60,000 bases of DNA from Cryptomeria japonica (GCF_030272615.1 NC_081406.1:395894439-395954438), one strand, 5' to 3'. Shown: positions 34,822 to 45,623, numbered from the stretch's first letter. Made by a program: numbers and translations. Notes: generated from the sequence alone by a model not told the origin.

Positions 34822-35912
34822 AAAGGGCTAGCTTGCCACTCGAAGATTGTAATCATTTTCAGTTATTGGCATCTAACGATCCCCTCGACACAGTATGCTC
34901 TCACCCTCCCAGATTGGGCTCTCGGTGATCAGAAAGTGGAGGGTTACTTTTAGCAGCATTTGGTTTTCATTTCCTAACCATAACAAGTGTTGTGTTGAAT
35001 GTAATTGTGGAAAAAATTAAGGGGGATATTACAGTGCTAAAGGTGTTTGTTGATCCTGTCCCAATTGTTTGGTGGCTTCAGATTGGCTGGCGTGCTGATA
35101 TGGTGATCCTATTTGGATCCTGTTAGATATTTTGTGTTATTGGACTAAGGGTTTCTACCGGTTGGTGAAACGTGTTGGAGATTGGTCTTAGCGTGATTTC
35201 CGACAGATATAATTGTTTGGGAATTTGTTTTAGGTCCATGCTATGTAATGTAAATTATAATATTGGTCCGGTGATATCGTGTAATGTAATTTTTGTAATT
35301 ATGGGTTTATGGGCTTAGGGTTTAGCCGACGTTATCATAAGGTTGATGATCTGTATTTATAGGTGACTTATTCATGTAAGTTTTAATGTCTGGGATCGAT
35401 GGTTATGTCTGCAATATCAGAGGAAGGTTTATGTGCGAACAAGTGATATATCATTCGGTAGAAGGTTTTTGGTGTTGCAAGGCAGACATCTGTGTTTAAC
35501 CGGAACTGTATCAAGCATTAGGAGATGCTACTTTCAGAGTTCATTCTTTCCGGATTGTAGTTCGATGCTTTTATAAGTCAGTGAGACTTCTCTTTTGTGA
35601 TGAGCAGTGAGCTCTAGGCGGTTGGCCTGATTGCAAGTGCAATCCCCATTGTAATTATTTCACATACTGCTACAAAAGTATTATCTGATTGTGGGTAGGG
35701 TTTCCCATCGTGGTTTTCCCCCTTATCGGGTTTTCCACGTCAAAAATATTGGTGTTGTGTGTATTGTACTTTCATATTTTATCTTTCATTGTGTTGGTTT
35801 CTTTGTGCTCTGATATAAAGGTTTTAATTTGCAATAGTTCTGATTTTTGATAGTAAACTGATTCACCCCCCCTCTCAGTTTACTCCCAGTATTAGATCTG
35901 TCTAACAATTTG

Positions 35913-35941
35913 AACCCTACACCTTTGGCTCTGATACCATT
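35913..35941 (-). other. TRIM interior with primer-binding site
   Basis: The - strand reads TGGTATCAGAGCC (35927-35939), the tRNA-iMet complement, two bases after the 5' LTR. Downstream, the T-arm-like sequence is split by the Copia LTR insertion between GGTT and CGAATCCCC (target-site bases shared). Confidence 0.8.
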
Positions 35942-36076
35942 TGTAGGCCCACATTTTTAAATAAACCAAAAGGCCAATCTGTTAATTTCGAATACAAACG
36001 CTAGAGTTAACAGATCTATAGAGATGGTTAGTTCATGTTGCGAAGCCCGAAGGGGGACGCTGATAACTGTTAAACA
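35942..36076 (-). repeat. TRIM 5' LTR (135 bp)
   Basis: Starts TGTAGGCCCAC and ends CTGTTAAACA on the + strand, followed by the target-site copy CTTGT (36077-36081). Confidence 0.88.
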
Positions 36077-36081
36077 CTTGT

Positions 36082-37268
36082 CTAAGGTGATATTTTAGAC
36101 GATTTATGCCTCATATTTTTAAAGCATTGTTTGTAAATAACAATTCCCATTTTTGGACCTACCATCCCATGTTTCTAGCAAGGGTTGTTATGCTTGTTGC
36201 CTTTCTTAGGTGTAGTTGTTGATGCCATCTTTTAATAAATGGAAATCATGCTTGGCAAAAGGTAAATAATGTAGGTGTAGCTCAAAATAAATTCATCGTT
36301 AAAAAAGGTATCCTTGTTAATTTTAAATATTTTTAATGGATGCCCGATAGCCAATAGCCCATGTCAACAATTTTTAATTTTTAAATTAATCTTAATTTTA
36401 AATGGTGTTTGCACTCCCTGTTAATGCAGGCTTAGCTGAAACCACAACACTCCTAGTGTTTTCACTTTTGAGCATTTTGTTTTCAGATAGTATTTTTAGG
36501 ATAATATTTGATAGAAACCTTGGTGTTCATACCATTAAGGATTGGCTGATTGTCATTCCCCCTGCATGGTTAGTCTGAACCCATTTGTGTGCTTAGTTCG
36601 GTTGTTAAACATCAAATGAATGGATGTCAAGTTCTGCATTTATGTTTAGTAGCATGAAAATTCAGCTCCCTTTGAAGATTGCACTAGATTTTACAACATT
36701 GTGCTTTATTAGCTGATAATGTTAAATCTGGTTTTTTGAGGTTTCTGTCTATCTTCTTGAATATGTTATCTTAGATAAATTAATATGATATTCTCTATCT
36801 CTTTTTCCCTTCCTTTTTCCCCTTTTTTATCAAAAAGAAACCATACAGTCAAGCTGAGATAGTATTAATCCAAGCAAAATTAGATGATATAGGACTGTTG
36901 AACTTTAGGGAACTCGCTCGAAGCCGTCCGTCTAACCTTAACTCCCCTTTGTGTTTCTAGCAAAACACATCAAACCGCTAAGCTATCCTACAGTCAAGAC
37001 CTGACAACCGAAACATTGAGGTAATCCCCATTGATCAAATTAATACAGCATTAGGGATTTCCTTATCTCAAGAGAGGATAGGATTCTTAGCATTTCTATT
37101 CTGCGTTGGCTGGATGGAGTCGTAGAAATGCGGTTTTAGACACGTCAACACTTCCGAAGTCAACAATGGCTGCCAGCAAATCTGAAGACAACCTGGAACT
37201 TCACAAATTAATCTGTAAAAACATGTTGCAATCACCCCAAATGTGTACAAACTTGATGAAAATCGATC
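36082..37268. other. Unassigned intronic sequence
   Basis: No gene, LTR or RNA gene was recognised. No 3' LTR for the truncated Gypsy element is seen here. Confidence 0.35.
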
Positions 37269-37409
37269 TTAATGATGAAAGCAATCATATCCAGTCCTAT
37301 GTAGGTATGGCTGGTAAAAGTAAAATTTTTTGAGGACAAGTCTGAAAATTGATTGCTTCAGACTTACCAGCACCTTGCGAAGTGGTGAAAATCCCTGGAA
37401 ATGATCAAC

Positions 37410-37883
37410 ACACAATCTGATATCTCCATTCGTTTTTCTTACGGGTACCAAGTTAGACACCTAGGATGAATGTCTGATAGGTTTTATAATCCCAGCATCT
37501 CTTAACTTGACAAGCTCCTCTTGCATTTTAGGTTCTAAGGTTGGATTAATGGGCCTTTGCTTCTGTCTGAAAGGCTTAGCATTTTCCTTCAAAGGAATTT
37601 CATTTTGAAATAAATCTTCCCTATAAGCCTTTAAGTCATCATATGACCAAGCAAAAACATGCTTATATTTTCTCAACAAATCAATCAACATTTTCCTAAC
37701 CCTAGGCGACATCTTCTTTCCAATATACACCTTCCTTGGGGCTCCTTCTATCCCAAGGTTAACTTCTTCTAAATCCTCACGGTGTGGGGCAGCAGTAACA
37801 ACCTTGGCCTTGTCCTGACTATCAAACACCCTCTCTAAGACAACCAGATCTTTGGGAATTTTGTTTGTCTTCAATTGAATCAC
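37410..37883 (-). pseudogene. Ty3/Gypsy reverse transcriptase, N-terminal part only
   Basis: From 37883 down it shows KYKHVFAWSYDDLKAY, PFRQKQRPINP, EELVKLRDAGIIKPI and, after a frame change at about 37460, SNLVPVRKTNGDIRLCVD. These are the lead-in and first motifs of a Ty3/Gypsy RT. After CVD the expected FRNLN and YPLP motifs and the YxDD box do not follow. The sequence becomes unrelated, marking the truncation point. Confidence 0.87.
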
Positions 37884-38109
37884 TTCTTTCCCAAAGATTG
37901 TTTCTTTATCATCTACTGTTTGTACAAAGGCGCTGAAATCAATCTCCTGATTTTCATATTCATCTACACAATGTAGAAACCTTAAAATATCATCATCATG
38001 ATTGAAAACCTACCAGCTTTCAATGTTGTCAGGGACTGAAGGCCTCATTTGAACCTCAACTTTCGAGATTCCAGCAAAAGTGATATCCTCTGGCCTTAGA
38101 GCTATATTG

Positions 38110-38622
38110 CCAGGAAATCTGCCATTCTGTTATGGCTTCTTTCCTTCCATTCAATACCAAATGCATCAAAATTCTTAATTTGATCCCATACAACATTTCT
38201 ATACTGCTTTAACCTTTTATTTTTTGATGCATATTTAGATCTGATTTGGGATATGACTAATTCAGAATCTCCAATGACTGTGAGACTCTTTATCTCGTGC
38301 TCTTAGACAATTTTAACCCCAACAACAATGCTTCATACTCTGCCACATTATTTGTGCATGCAAAGGCCAAAGTAAAAGAAAATTTAAAAGTTTCTCCATG
38401 GGGTGATATGAATAATAGACCCGCACCCGAGCCCTCCTTAGAATTGGCTCCTTCAAAATACATAGTCCATAAATTATCATCGCTTGATGATTTTTCTACT
38501 TCATCCAATAGTGCAGGTTGTTCTTTTTTCTTTTGTGGAGAATCCTCAACTCTGAATGCATTGATTTCTGTGTCTACAAAACAAGTCATGTCCTCATCAG
38601 ATTTTGCTGCATGCACCATCAT
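38110..38622 (-). pseudogene. RNase H domain located between protease and RT
   Basis: Type I RNase H with the order WTMYFEGANSKEGSGAG, then NVAEYEALLLGLKLS, then, after a stop near 38290, LTVIGDSELVISQI, YRNVVWDQI and HNRMADFLA. The catalytic set is E (usually D), E, D, D. It lies downstream of the protease and about 230 bp upstream of the RT block. In most Ty3/Gypsy elements the RNase H follows RT. An additional RNase H is known from plant Tat-lineage elements (described as archaeal-type, aRNH). The first catalytic Asp is changed to Glu in the motif YFEGA, and at least one stop breaks the frame. Confidence 0.83.
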
Positions 38623-39062
38623 ATATGGTACCCTGGATTCTCTTTTAACCTTACATTTCTACCATCAATGCAAAAGGTAGCATAAGATAGGTCACACTGC
38701 AAACTTCCACCCATAGAGGCACTCCACTTTCTTGACAACAACATCCCATAATGCGGTGGGATGTCTACAACTAGGACACTCATGGTTAATTCCTTCTCAG
38801 GGAAAGAAACAAGTTTATAAGGTAGTGCCTTTATAGTACCTATCACAGGCACTTCTCTTGAATCCATAGCACAACATCTTCCTTGTGGAGTATCTACTTT
38901 TAAACCCATGGATTGCATTATTCTCACTGGCATAACACTGTTTGAAGCCCCAAAATCGATCATACAATTCTTCAGAACTCCTCCATTTATAATAACCATT
39001 CCCTCTAACTCTTTATCCTTTGTCTCATTTATATTCATTCGTTCCTTTACATTATGAGACAC
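38619..39062 (-). pseudogene. Retroviral-type aspartic protease of the Gypsy element
   Basis: Shows VIINGGVLKNCMIDFGASNS, PVRIMQSMGLKVDTP, VIGTIKALPYKL and YGMLLSRKWSASMGGSLQ. The active site reads DFGA, where functional proteases have DSGA or DTGA, so the copy may be inactive. The following residues (SYATFCIDG) lead into the RNase H block. Confidence 0.82.
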
Positions 39063-39071
39063 ATTCTCATT

Positions 39072-39644
39072 TTAAATCTCAATAGAATAAGAAACACCCT
39101 CGACCCAGGTCATGGCTTTCTCTCTATGCTCTTCAATTCTTAGCATTTCTTGTAAAAGAACTTTAATTATAATCTGAGAAAGCAATTGAAGCATATCAAT
39201 AGGTGTGTAATTTGGTAATTCAAGTGACATACCTGATTGTTCTTCATGTTTCTTTGGTTTGTTGCCTCCAATATTTTGTGTTTTCTTCACATCTTCTTCA
39301 ACAGGTGAAGCAGATTTTTCAACCATCTTTGTCTTCACCTTAGGTGAAATAGTTTTCTCATTTGGTTTTACAGCCTCAGCTTTCTTAGCCCATTCCTTTC
39401 TCTTGACCTCCTTAATTTTGATTGCATCCTTTCCTGACTTATCCTCCTTGACCTCCTTGCTTTTATTTTTTAGTTCTTTGACAAATAAACCAGAAGGCTT
39501 GCCCTGGTCTTCACCAACAGTTCTATTTCTCAATTGATAATTACTTTTAACCTGAGCTATCATAGCAGCTGTTATTTTGGCAATTTCTTCATCTGAGGGT
39601 CTTCTCAAGGACACATAACTCTCACCTTGTTCAACATTACACAT
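39072..39644 (-). pseudogene. Linker between gag and protease, Lys/Glu-rich
   Basis: A 190-residue open frame rich in Lys, Glu and Val with a long charged middle (residues about 50-130). No domain was recognised. It sits where Tat-lineage polyproteins have a variable spacer before protease. Confidence 0.55.
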
Positions 39645-39763
39645 TCGGTCATCAACAGATAACTCTTCATCAGAAAAAACTTGTTGATGATATGATTCAT
39701 TTATTTGCCTTTGATGATCTATATCAAAGTCCTGGGTTTCAATATCAGAAGAATATTCTGCTT

Positions 39764-39925
39764 CTCCCTCTCTCTACTTGCCTCTCTTTCCACCCCCCTC
39801 TACTCTTAACTCCCCTAACTCTCTACCTACTTCCTTCCATACTACTATTTATCTCATCTCACTCTCCCTCTCTCCCTTTCTCTCCCTCCCTCCCTCCTTC
39901 CCTCTCCATTCTCCCTCTCACTAAC
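39764..39925. repeat. Pyrimidine-rich simple sequence inside the gag-pol region
   Basis: CT-rich runs (CTCCCTCC, TCTCTCCC units) on the + strand, purine-rich on the coding strand, between the gag end and the linker ORF. They interrupt the polyprotein frame and look like expansion after insertion. Confidence 0.75.
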
Positions 39926-39933
39926 TACTTATC

Positions 39934-40832
39934 TCAGTCATGTAGGTTTTGATCAGAAGTAATCATGAGACAATCAACATTGTCACCTTCAAAAGGTTCT
40001 TCCTCTTCTTCATGTAGCTCATCCTTGGCAGAAATAAATTGTGCTACAACACAATATTCAGGAGGATGGGGCGATTGACAAGCAACACACCAAGGTGTAT
40101 CCTCCACCATATTCACTGTGTATTTCTGCAATGGGTCAGGAGTTTGCTGTTCCTGTTTGCCCTTTTGTTGCTGAAAAGGTTTTCCATCCTTCCAATTTGT
40201 GTTGTAAGGATAATCCTGCAATCTTGGTGGTTTATTAAATTTATTAAACTGTGGCTTTTCTAGTACAAGACCCTTATCATTTTTTGCCACAGTTAATTTC
40301 AGATCCTTCAAGGTATTAAGTACCTTATCCCATTTGTCTTCCTCTTTAGGTTTTGACCCTAAAGACTTTTCAACTTTGTCTTTGGCACTCTTAGAAAATC
40401 TAAGATCCTCTCTCCTTCCAAGCTTACCTGAAGCTCTTCTATTTCCTTCAACATTAATAGCTATCCTAAACGCATCTCTTAGAGTTTGAGGATCTTTATC
40501 TCTAAGGATATATGCCATTTTTGCATCAAATGCATTCATATATGTGGTCAGACAAACATTATCATCCAACCTTAAACCTGAAACAACTTATGCATAGCTT
40601 TTTGAAACCTGATATTAAAATCAGCCACATCCTCATTTAATGACTTCTTAATGTTATTGAACTCATTTAACATGAAGCTTGCATTCGTTTTATCACCATA
40701 CTGCTCTTTAAAAAACCCCTCAAATTCTTCCCAGGAGCTGATACTTGCAGTTGGCAATCCTTTGTACCAATCCCTAGCATCCTTTGTCAGAGATTGCACA
40801 AATAGTTTCATAACAACATTCTCATGCTCCAC
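39934..40832 (-). pseudogene. Gag capsid and zinc knuckle of Gypsy element
   Basis: The capsid part (from 40832) has VVMKLFVQSLTKDARDWYKG, ISSWEEFEGFFKEQYG and VADFNIRFQKAMHKL, the standard retrotransposon gag domain that builds the particle. A frameshift at 40570 separates it from DDNVCLTTYMNAFDAKMAY and a Lys-rich part. Near 40080 it has CVACQSPHPPEYC, a zinc-knuckle variant one residue shorter than CX2CX4HX4C. The preceding gag N-terminus (41111-42515) is in several broken frames. Confidence 0.88.
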
Positions 40833-41110
40833 CTCATAGTCATTTAACTTATCAGTGAATGCCCTCAGATGTTCCTCGCTAGTAATAGCATTATTGCCTG
40901 CAAACTTACTACATTTATCCCTTAAGTCATTTTGGATTGCATTGGGATATCCTGGGATCCCATAGGTCTTCTTTGAAATCGCCCAACTACAGCTTGTCCT
41001 GCAACATTTGTTGTGGTATAAGCTACAATAACATTTGTTCTAGTGCTAACCCCAGCAAAAGTATTAAAATCTTTAGAAAGTTGGGGTTGACTACTACTTT
41101 GAGTAACCGC

Positions 41111-42515
41111 CTAGCTTTTCTGCCCAATAATTGCAACTCCGGTATTCTGAGCATTTTGGGAGAGAGTATTTGTACTGACATTTGGTGTTGTTGTAGAAAT
41201 CGTACCAGAAATAGCTTGAGTTTTGGATGGGCCAGCAATGAATGAAGCATTGTTTAATTTTGACAACTTAAGGAAATCGATTTTCCTTTTTATTTTTGCA
41301 TTTGAGGCTTCCATTTCAACTCTCTTCAACTCTTTTGCAAGAGTTTCATTTTCTATTCTAGCTCTTTCTAGCTCAATGTAAACTTGGGATAACTCATGGC
41401 TTAGATCTGGGATAGTTGAAGATTTTTTATCATCTATTTGGTATACCTTTTGTTTTCCTTTATCCAGATCTAATTTAGGAATCCGAACACTTGGCTGACT
41501 AGAATCTACTAACCCTTGGTTATCCACATTACTCTTAGTCTTTTCCTTTGTAATATTTTTCAGGTTTTTTATCTAAGATTTCTCTTAAAACAAGACCCTC
41601 AACACTGGGCTTAACATTTTCCTGAGCTAAGGCTTTAAGTGTTGCTAATTGTCATATTAAACCGTCTCTATCTATTACAACTCTAATGACTTCAGATTCC
41701 TTTTCCTTTTCTCTTTTACTTTTCAGATCTATTTGTTATTGGAGCTCTCTTCTCAATGTGTCTATGTCTCCAAAAACTTCTTCAGGATCTGGTAAAGTTA
41801 TCTCCGATCCAAAAGTATCATCTAAATCAATTAAGTTCACATTACCTTTTTCTCGAATTGACTTATAACCACGAGAAAAATCTGTTGCGAGACCCAAAAG
41901 AGGAGGTACACCAATAGCATTTTCACTTTGGTGACTTCTACTTCTACTCCGACCTCTTTTCTTTTCTGAATACTGAACTCGAGTACATTCTTTTCTATGT
42001 GGTTGCATCTCTTCTTGAACAGGTGTATCAAACAAGGAATTGAAAAATCCTAAACTATCTGATTCAAAACTTTTAGAAGACGATGCATGAACCTTAGGAA
42101 CAGGATTTCACTGTGATGTACTTGCATTCTTGTGCTTAGGTTTCCATGATGAGGGAGCGATGCTTGTTTCTGCATCTCTTCTTGTCCCCTGTCTCTGCGG
42201 AGCTCCATGAAGCTCTTCCAACTTTTCTTCAGGGTGTAGCCTCATGTAACCTTCGGTGTTCTTTGCTTTACTCATAGTAACAAAATCCTTCAACAATTTG
42301 TTAGAATTATTCAAAAATATACGCACTGGTGTAGAAACCTCAGAGTCGCCACCCAAATTGCTTGGGGATACCAAATAACACACAACTTGGTAATCTTTGA
42401 AAGAAATTTGTGAACCTTGTTCACAAACCGGAATGTCTTTCTCACGAAAACATAGAACACCCTTTTCACAAGAAAACATGAACCAAAAACATAAAACCGC
42501 GAGCTCAACCGTCAA
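41111..42515 (-). pseudogene. Gag N-terminal region, broken frames
   Basis: Three blocks on the - strand (42515-42108, 42035-41736 and 41527-41111) together read as a gag leader: a basic Arg/Ser-rich part (KKRGRSRSRSHQSE), an acidic part (NLIDLDDTFGSEITLPDPEEV) and a predicted coiled coil (SHELSQVYIELERARIENE). They are separated by stops. No recognised domain was found beyond composition. Confidence 0.6.
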
Positions 42516-42590
42516 ATCACAGAGATACTATGAAAACCTCAACTATATATTAAACAAATCTTTTCTAACCAGAGATTCTCCACAGTTCAT

Positions 42591-42608
42591 TCTCCCGTAG
42601 AGTCGCCA
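42591..42608 (-). other. Primer-binding site, tRNA-Arg-like (Tat/Ogre type)
   Basis: The - strand reads TGGCGACTCTACGGGAGA five bases after the LTR end ...CACCAACA (42614). It resembles the TGGCGACTC-type site I associate with Tat/Ogre elements. Gag begins shortly after. The assignment is from memory and not a tRNA comparison. Confidence 0.6.
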
Positions 42609-42614
42609 TTTTTT

Positions 42615-43841
42615 GTTGGTGCCCAAAAACGGGTTTACACTACCTACCACAAGGCAAAGACCAAGCTGATTCCTCCAAATATCTATGGAAGGCCACTTCC
42701 AACTGTTAATATTCTTCAGGCTTGGACCAACTTCAACAAGGATACAAGATCCTTCTACACTTTGGGCTCTGCAAAACCCGGGAGGGTGATCCCCATGCCA
42801 ATTTGTGATCTCTACGCCACACTCACAAATTACACATGAAACAAAGCAGATAATCTCATACAAAGGCTTGACAAAAAGGGAGAATGCTCAGGAATGGCAA
42901 ATTCCTTAGTGATCCTCAATCAATTTGGAGCATGAGATGATTATATGCACTTAACAACATACATGTAAATGAAAATATTTTGATATTCAACAAATTATAG
43001 CAAATAGCTGGTGATTTCGAATAGAAAATCAACACCAAGACAGTTGCAAGCTACGATCAGTGCCTTACTCCATTGGGTACATGAATTCATACTACATAAA
43101 ATGTATTTTGACAGAATTTATCTAACAACATATAAACCTAAAATAGTATTGCCTTGCAATACATCATATCTGCAACCTCAATCCAAAACTACTTATCAAA
43201 ATCCTTGCAAATATCCCTACCACTTTGCAATTCTACTCAAGCATTTAATTGGCCCCTTAGACCAAAGTATGAACATAAAATACATACACCACAACAGTGC
43301 AATGAGTGATAAAATCTTTAATGTTATTCATTCAAAATATGATAAAATAATACACTGGAGAGAAATGAGTTTGAATTATATTTTTCTTGAATAATCCAAC
43401 TGTCTCTGTCAAAATACAATTTATACATAACTCCTTTAAAAACCTGCAAAAAAACAGACACAAGACACTTTCTATTTTGCTCTACAAATGACCTTTTACA
43501 ATTTACTCGTTTCACCTAGACTTTGCTATTGGAACCAGAAATTCTGAACACTCAAGGGACCAAAATCGGAATCTTGTCTCATAGCCCTGAATTCCCTTTT
43601 ATAAAAAACAAGGGAGCAAACAAGCTTCAGGCCAGAGGAGACACCTGTCATCTCAAAATGATCACATACAACCGCATTTTGTTACAAAAATATTCCATCC
43701 TTGATTTCGTTCATACATGATCAAAATCTGCGTCCGCTTCTCTAAAACTCATGATGATTTTTACCGCCATCACCGTTATACTGGTTCAAAAATATCTGCC
43801 ACTAGAAGACAAAAACAGTTATATCAAACTGTTTGCAACCT
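42615..43841. other. Sequence between ORF block and LTR end
   Basis: No coding domain was seen. If the large-LTR reading is right this is the R/U5 part of the LTR. Confidence 0.35.
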
Positions 43842-44213
43842 TTATCCATCATTCAGATACATCCTACTCCATGCACTGTACTCTTCATCGGATGGCCAGT
43901 CAGAACTCATGACTTCATCAGCTTTAGCCCTGTATGGAGTGTATTTAACGGCTACTTGATTTGCCTCTCTTTCAAAAGTTTCAAAAACTGACCCCGTGGC
44001 AATTATTTTATCCATGCTATTCTCCAGCATATCCATGTTTAGCCCTTCACATATTAGCTCTACCTGGGTACTGATTACTCTTTCTGCCCCCTTCCAAAAT
44101 TGTAGAGGCTTGACTGCCCCTTCTTCATCTTTAATATCTGGCAAAAGAGTTTCATTCAACTCACTGAAATTTTTCATCAGTTCCCTTACCTTTCTTTCTA
44201 TATTTTCTGGCAA
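43842..44213 (-). pseudogene. Retroelement ORF of unknown function, C-terminal piece
   Basis: A 123-residue frame (ENIERKVRELMKNFSELNE to WPSDEEYSAWSRMYLNDG), acidic and helical-looking. The stretch between it and the 379-residue ORF is open apart from a few stops, so the two were probably one protein. No known domain. Confidence 0.5.
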
Positions 44214-44483
44214 AATTTGGGCTTCCTACATTGATTTTACCAACAAATATGTTGGTTGGAGTGCACGTTGTCTCTCAACATGATACTTAGAAGCCATGGA
44301 CATTATTCTGAGCTCATTTCCCCTTTGCAACTATTTTGTAAAAAAAGGAATTGCCACTTCTTTATCATCATCACATTTTTGAATAACATTAAATAATAAA
44401 GAATATAAGGCATGAACACTATTGAGTCTACTATCAACTTTTTCATTTAAATGAGTTAGCACTGAGCTAACTATTTCTTTTTG

Positions 44484-45623
44484 CTACCCGACTGATTGAT
44501 CTTCTGATTCTTTCAGCTTGTTTTCTAATTCAACAATCTTTTCCAAAAGCTGAGACTGAGTTGGTTCAGTTGATCTAGTGGCTTCAGGCTCATCATCATC
44601 ATATGGGACTAATGACATACCAGGGATACCAACATTTATATCAGGTTGAACTGCTTGGGCAACAGGTGATGACCCAGATGTTGATGGCTCAGATGGCCCT
44701 GTAAGTGCAGGAAAGGAAACCTTTATCTGTCCCTGCTCAAAAAGTTGCACTCTTGTTTGCAACTCCACACACCTTTGTTGAGCTGCATTGTAATCATTGA
44801 ACAACTTACTAAACTTTCTCATCAACTCTGCCTTTTCCAAGGCTTCTCTTTTTGAAGTTTCATGTGCCAATTTAGCAACATCAACATTCAACTTTGTAGC
44901 CTCTACACTTGATGTGTCAGATGCTCTTTTTATAGTAAGGCCTCCCCTCAAATTGGGGTTTAAGTCATTGATGTTAGGCTTTCTAGGTCCTTCTAATGCC
45001 CATATTGGCAAGGTTGCATAATCATCTACAAAATCTGATCGTTTTAATGCCAACCTTGCTTCCTCCTCTGAATTGAATTGCTGACCTTTTGATTTCCTGA
45101 TTGCATCAAAAGCCATTGCATCTGCTATGTCCCATTCTGGTAAAATCAAGACTCCAGCCTGACTTATAATCATCCTGCCCTCATCAACATTGATTTCCGT
45201 AAACTCTTCCATCATTTCATTCTTGACCTCTTCTTGATTTTCTTGATCAGACCTGTCTGGCCTTTGGGCCTTTTTCTCAGTAGTTCTCCTTTTGTATTCT
45301 TCAATCTTCATCTTCCATAATAATTGCAAAAAGGCTGGGCTCCTCACAAAAGTATCATCTTCAAAGAACTTATCACATGCTTCTTTTCTTGCATCCCTGA
45401 AAGCTTTACCTTGAATATCTAAAGGAGTGAGGTCCAACTCTAGATTAGGGGGCAAAAGAGGAATACCTATTTGCATTTCTGCACTTGTTGCTACAAACAT
45501 ATCTTCCTCCATTTGTTCTTCACCCTGCCTTACAGGTGAAAAGGGAAAGGGTGATGGCGAAGGACTTCTATTTGAATCTTCAAGATCAATGATCTTGAAT
45601 CCTTTAAAAGGCTTGATTTGCAT
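44484..45623 (-). CDS. Retroelement-associated ORF, 379 aa, unknown function
   Basis: An intact 379-residue frame. The N-terminus is Pro/Ser-rich (residues 15-30). There is a mixed charged region at 95-150, a hydrophobic patch MIISQAGVLILPEWDIADAM around 155-172, a predicted coiled coil around 235-300, and a second short coil at the C-terminus (LLEKIVELENKLKESED). It is not gag, protease, RT, RNase H or integrase. It lies upstream of the gag of the same strand, downstream of the 405-aa ORF. Extra ORFs upstream of gag are known in Ogre elements; whether this is homologous cannot be told here. Confidence 0.55.
   Translation of the reverse strand: MQIKPFKGFKIIDLEDSNRSPSPSPFPFSPVRQGEEQMEEDMFVATSAEMQIGIPLLPPNLELDLTPLDIQGKAFRDARKEACDKFFEDDTFVRSPAFLQLLWKMKIEEYKRRTTEKKAQRPDRSDQENQEEVKNEMMEEFTEINVDEGRMIISQAGVLILPEWDIADAMAFDAIRKSKGQQFNSEEEARLALKRSDFVDDYATLPIWALEGPRKPNINDLNPNLRGGLTIKRASDTSSVEATKLNVDVAKLAHETSKREALEKAELMRKFSKLFNDYNAAQQRCVELQTRVQLFEQGQIKVSFPALTGPSEPSTSGSSPVAQAVQPDINVGIPGMSLVPYDDDEPEATRSTEPTQSQLLEKIVELENKLKESEDQSVG

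Larger units (their letters stand above)
32709..35033 (+). mobile_element. Solo LTR, 2,325 bp, with perfect target-site duplication
   Basis: Starts TGTAATGGCCCCTTCTCC and ends AAGGGGGATATTACA. The duplication GTGCT is exact at 32704-32708 and 35034-35038. It lies inside the Copia solo LTR and is therefore the youngest insertion of this nest. A TATA box lies at 33642 and a five-copy hairpin array at 34467-34821. Ends and size suggest Ty3/Gypsy, but there is no internal region to prove it. Confidence 0.92.
32400..35907 (+). mobile_element. Copia-type solo LTR interrupted by another solo LTR
   Basis: Starts TGTTGGCAATATGC and ends AGATCTGTCTAACA. Flanks are ATTCG (32395-32399) and ATTTG (35908-35912), a target-site duplication with one mismatch, inside the TRIM. 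Once the nested 2.3-kb LTR is removed, about 1.18 kb remain. The 3' part carries the typical Copia LTR phrases TTTTCCCCCTTATCGGGTTT and CACCCCCCCTCTCAG. Confidence 0.88.
32234..36076 (-). mobile_element. TRIM element interrupted by nested solo LTRs
   Basis: Two 135-bp LTRs (32234-32368 and 35942-36076) flank only about 60 bp of original interior once the insertion is removed. A perfect target-site duplication CTTGT lies at 32229-32233 and 36077-36081. A primer-binding site reading TGGTATCAGAGCC (- strand, 35927-35939) sits two bases from the right LTR. Tiny LTRs, no coding capacity and total size near 0.33 kb define a terminal-repeat retrotransposon in miniature. The interior also holds, across the insertion point, a sequence resembling a tRNA T-arm (GGTTCGAATCC on the - strand). 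Confidence 0.88.

Noticed and set aside
36900-37020. Possible tRNA-derived SINE (CCGCTAAGCTATCC-like phrase)
   Set aside because: No A box with proper spacing, no poly(A) or simple-repeat tail, and no target-site duplication could be found.
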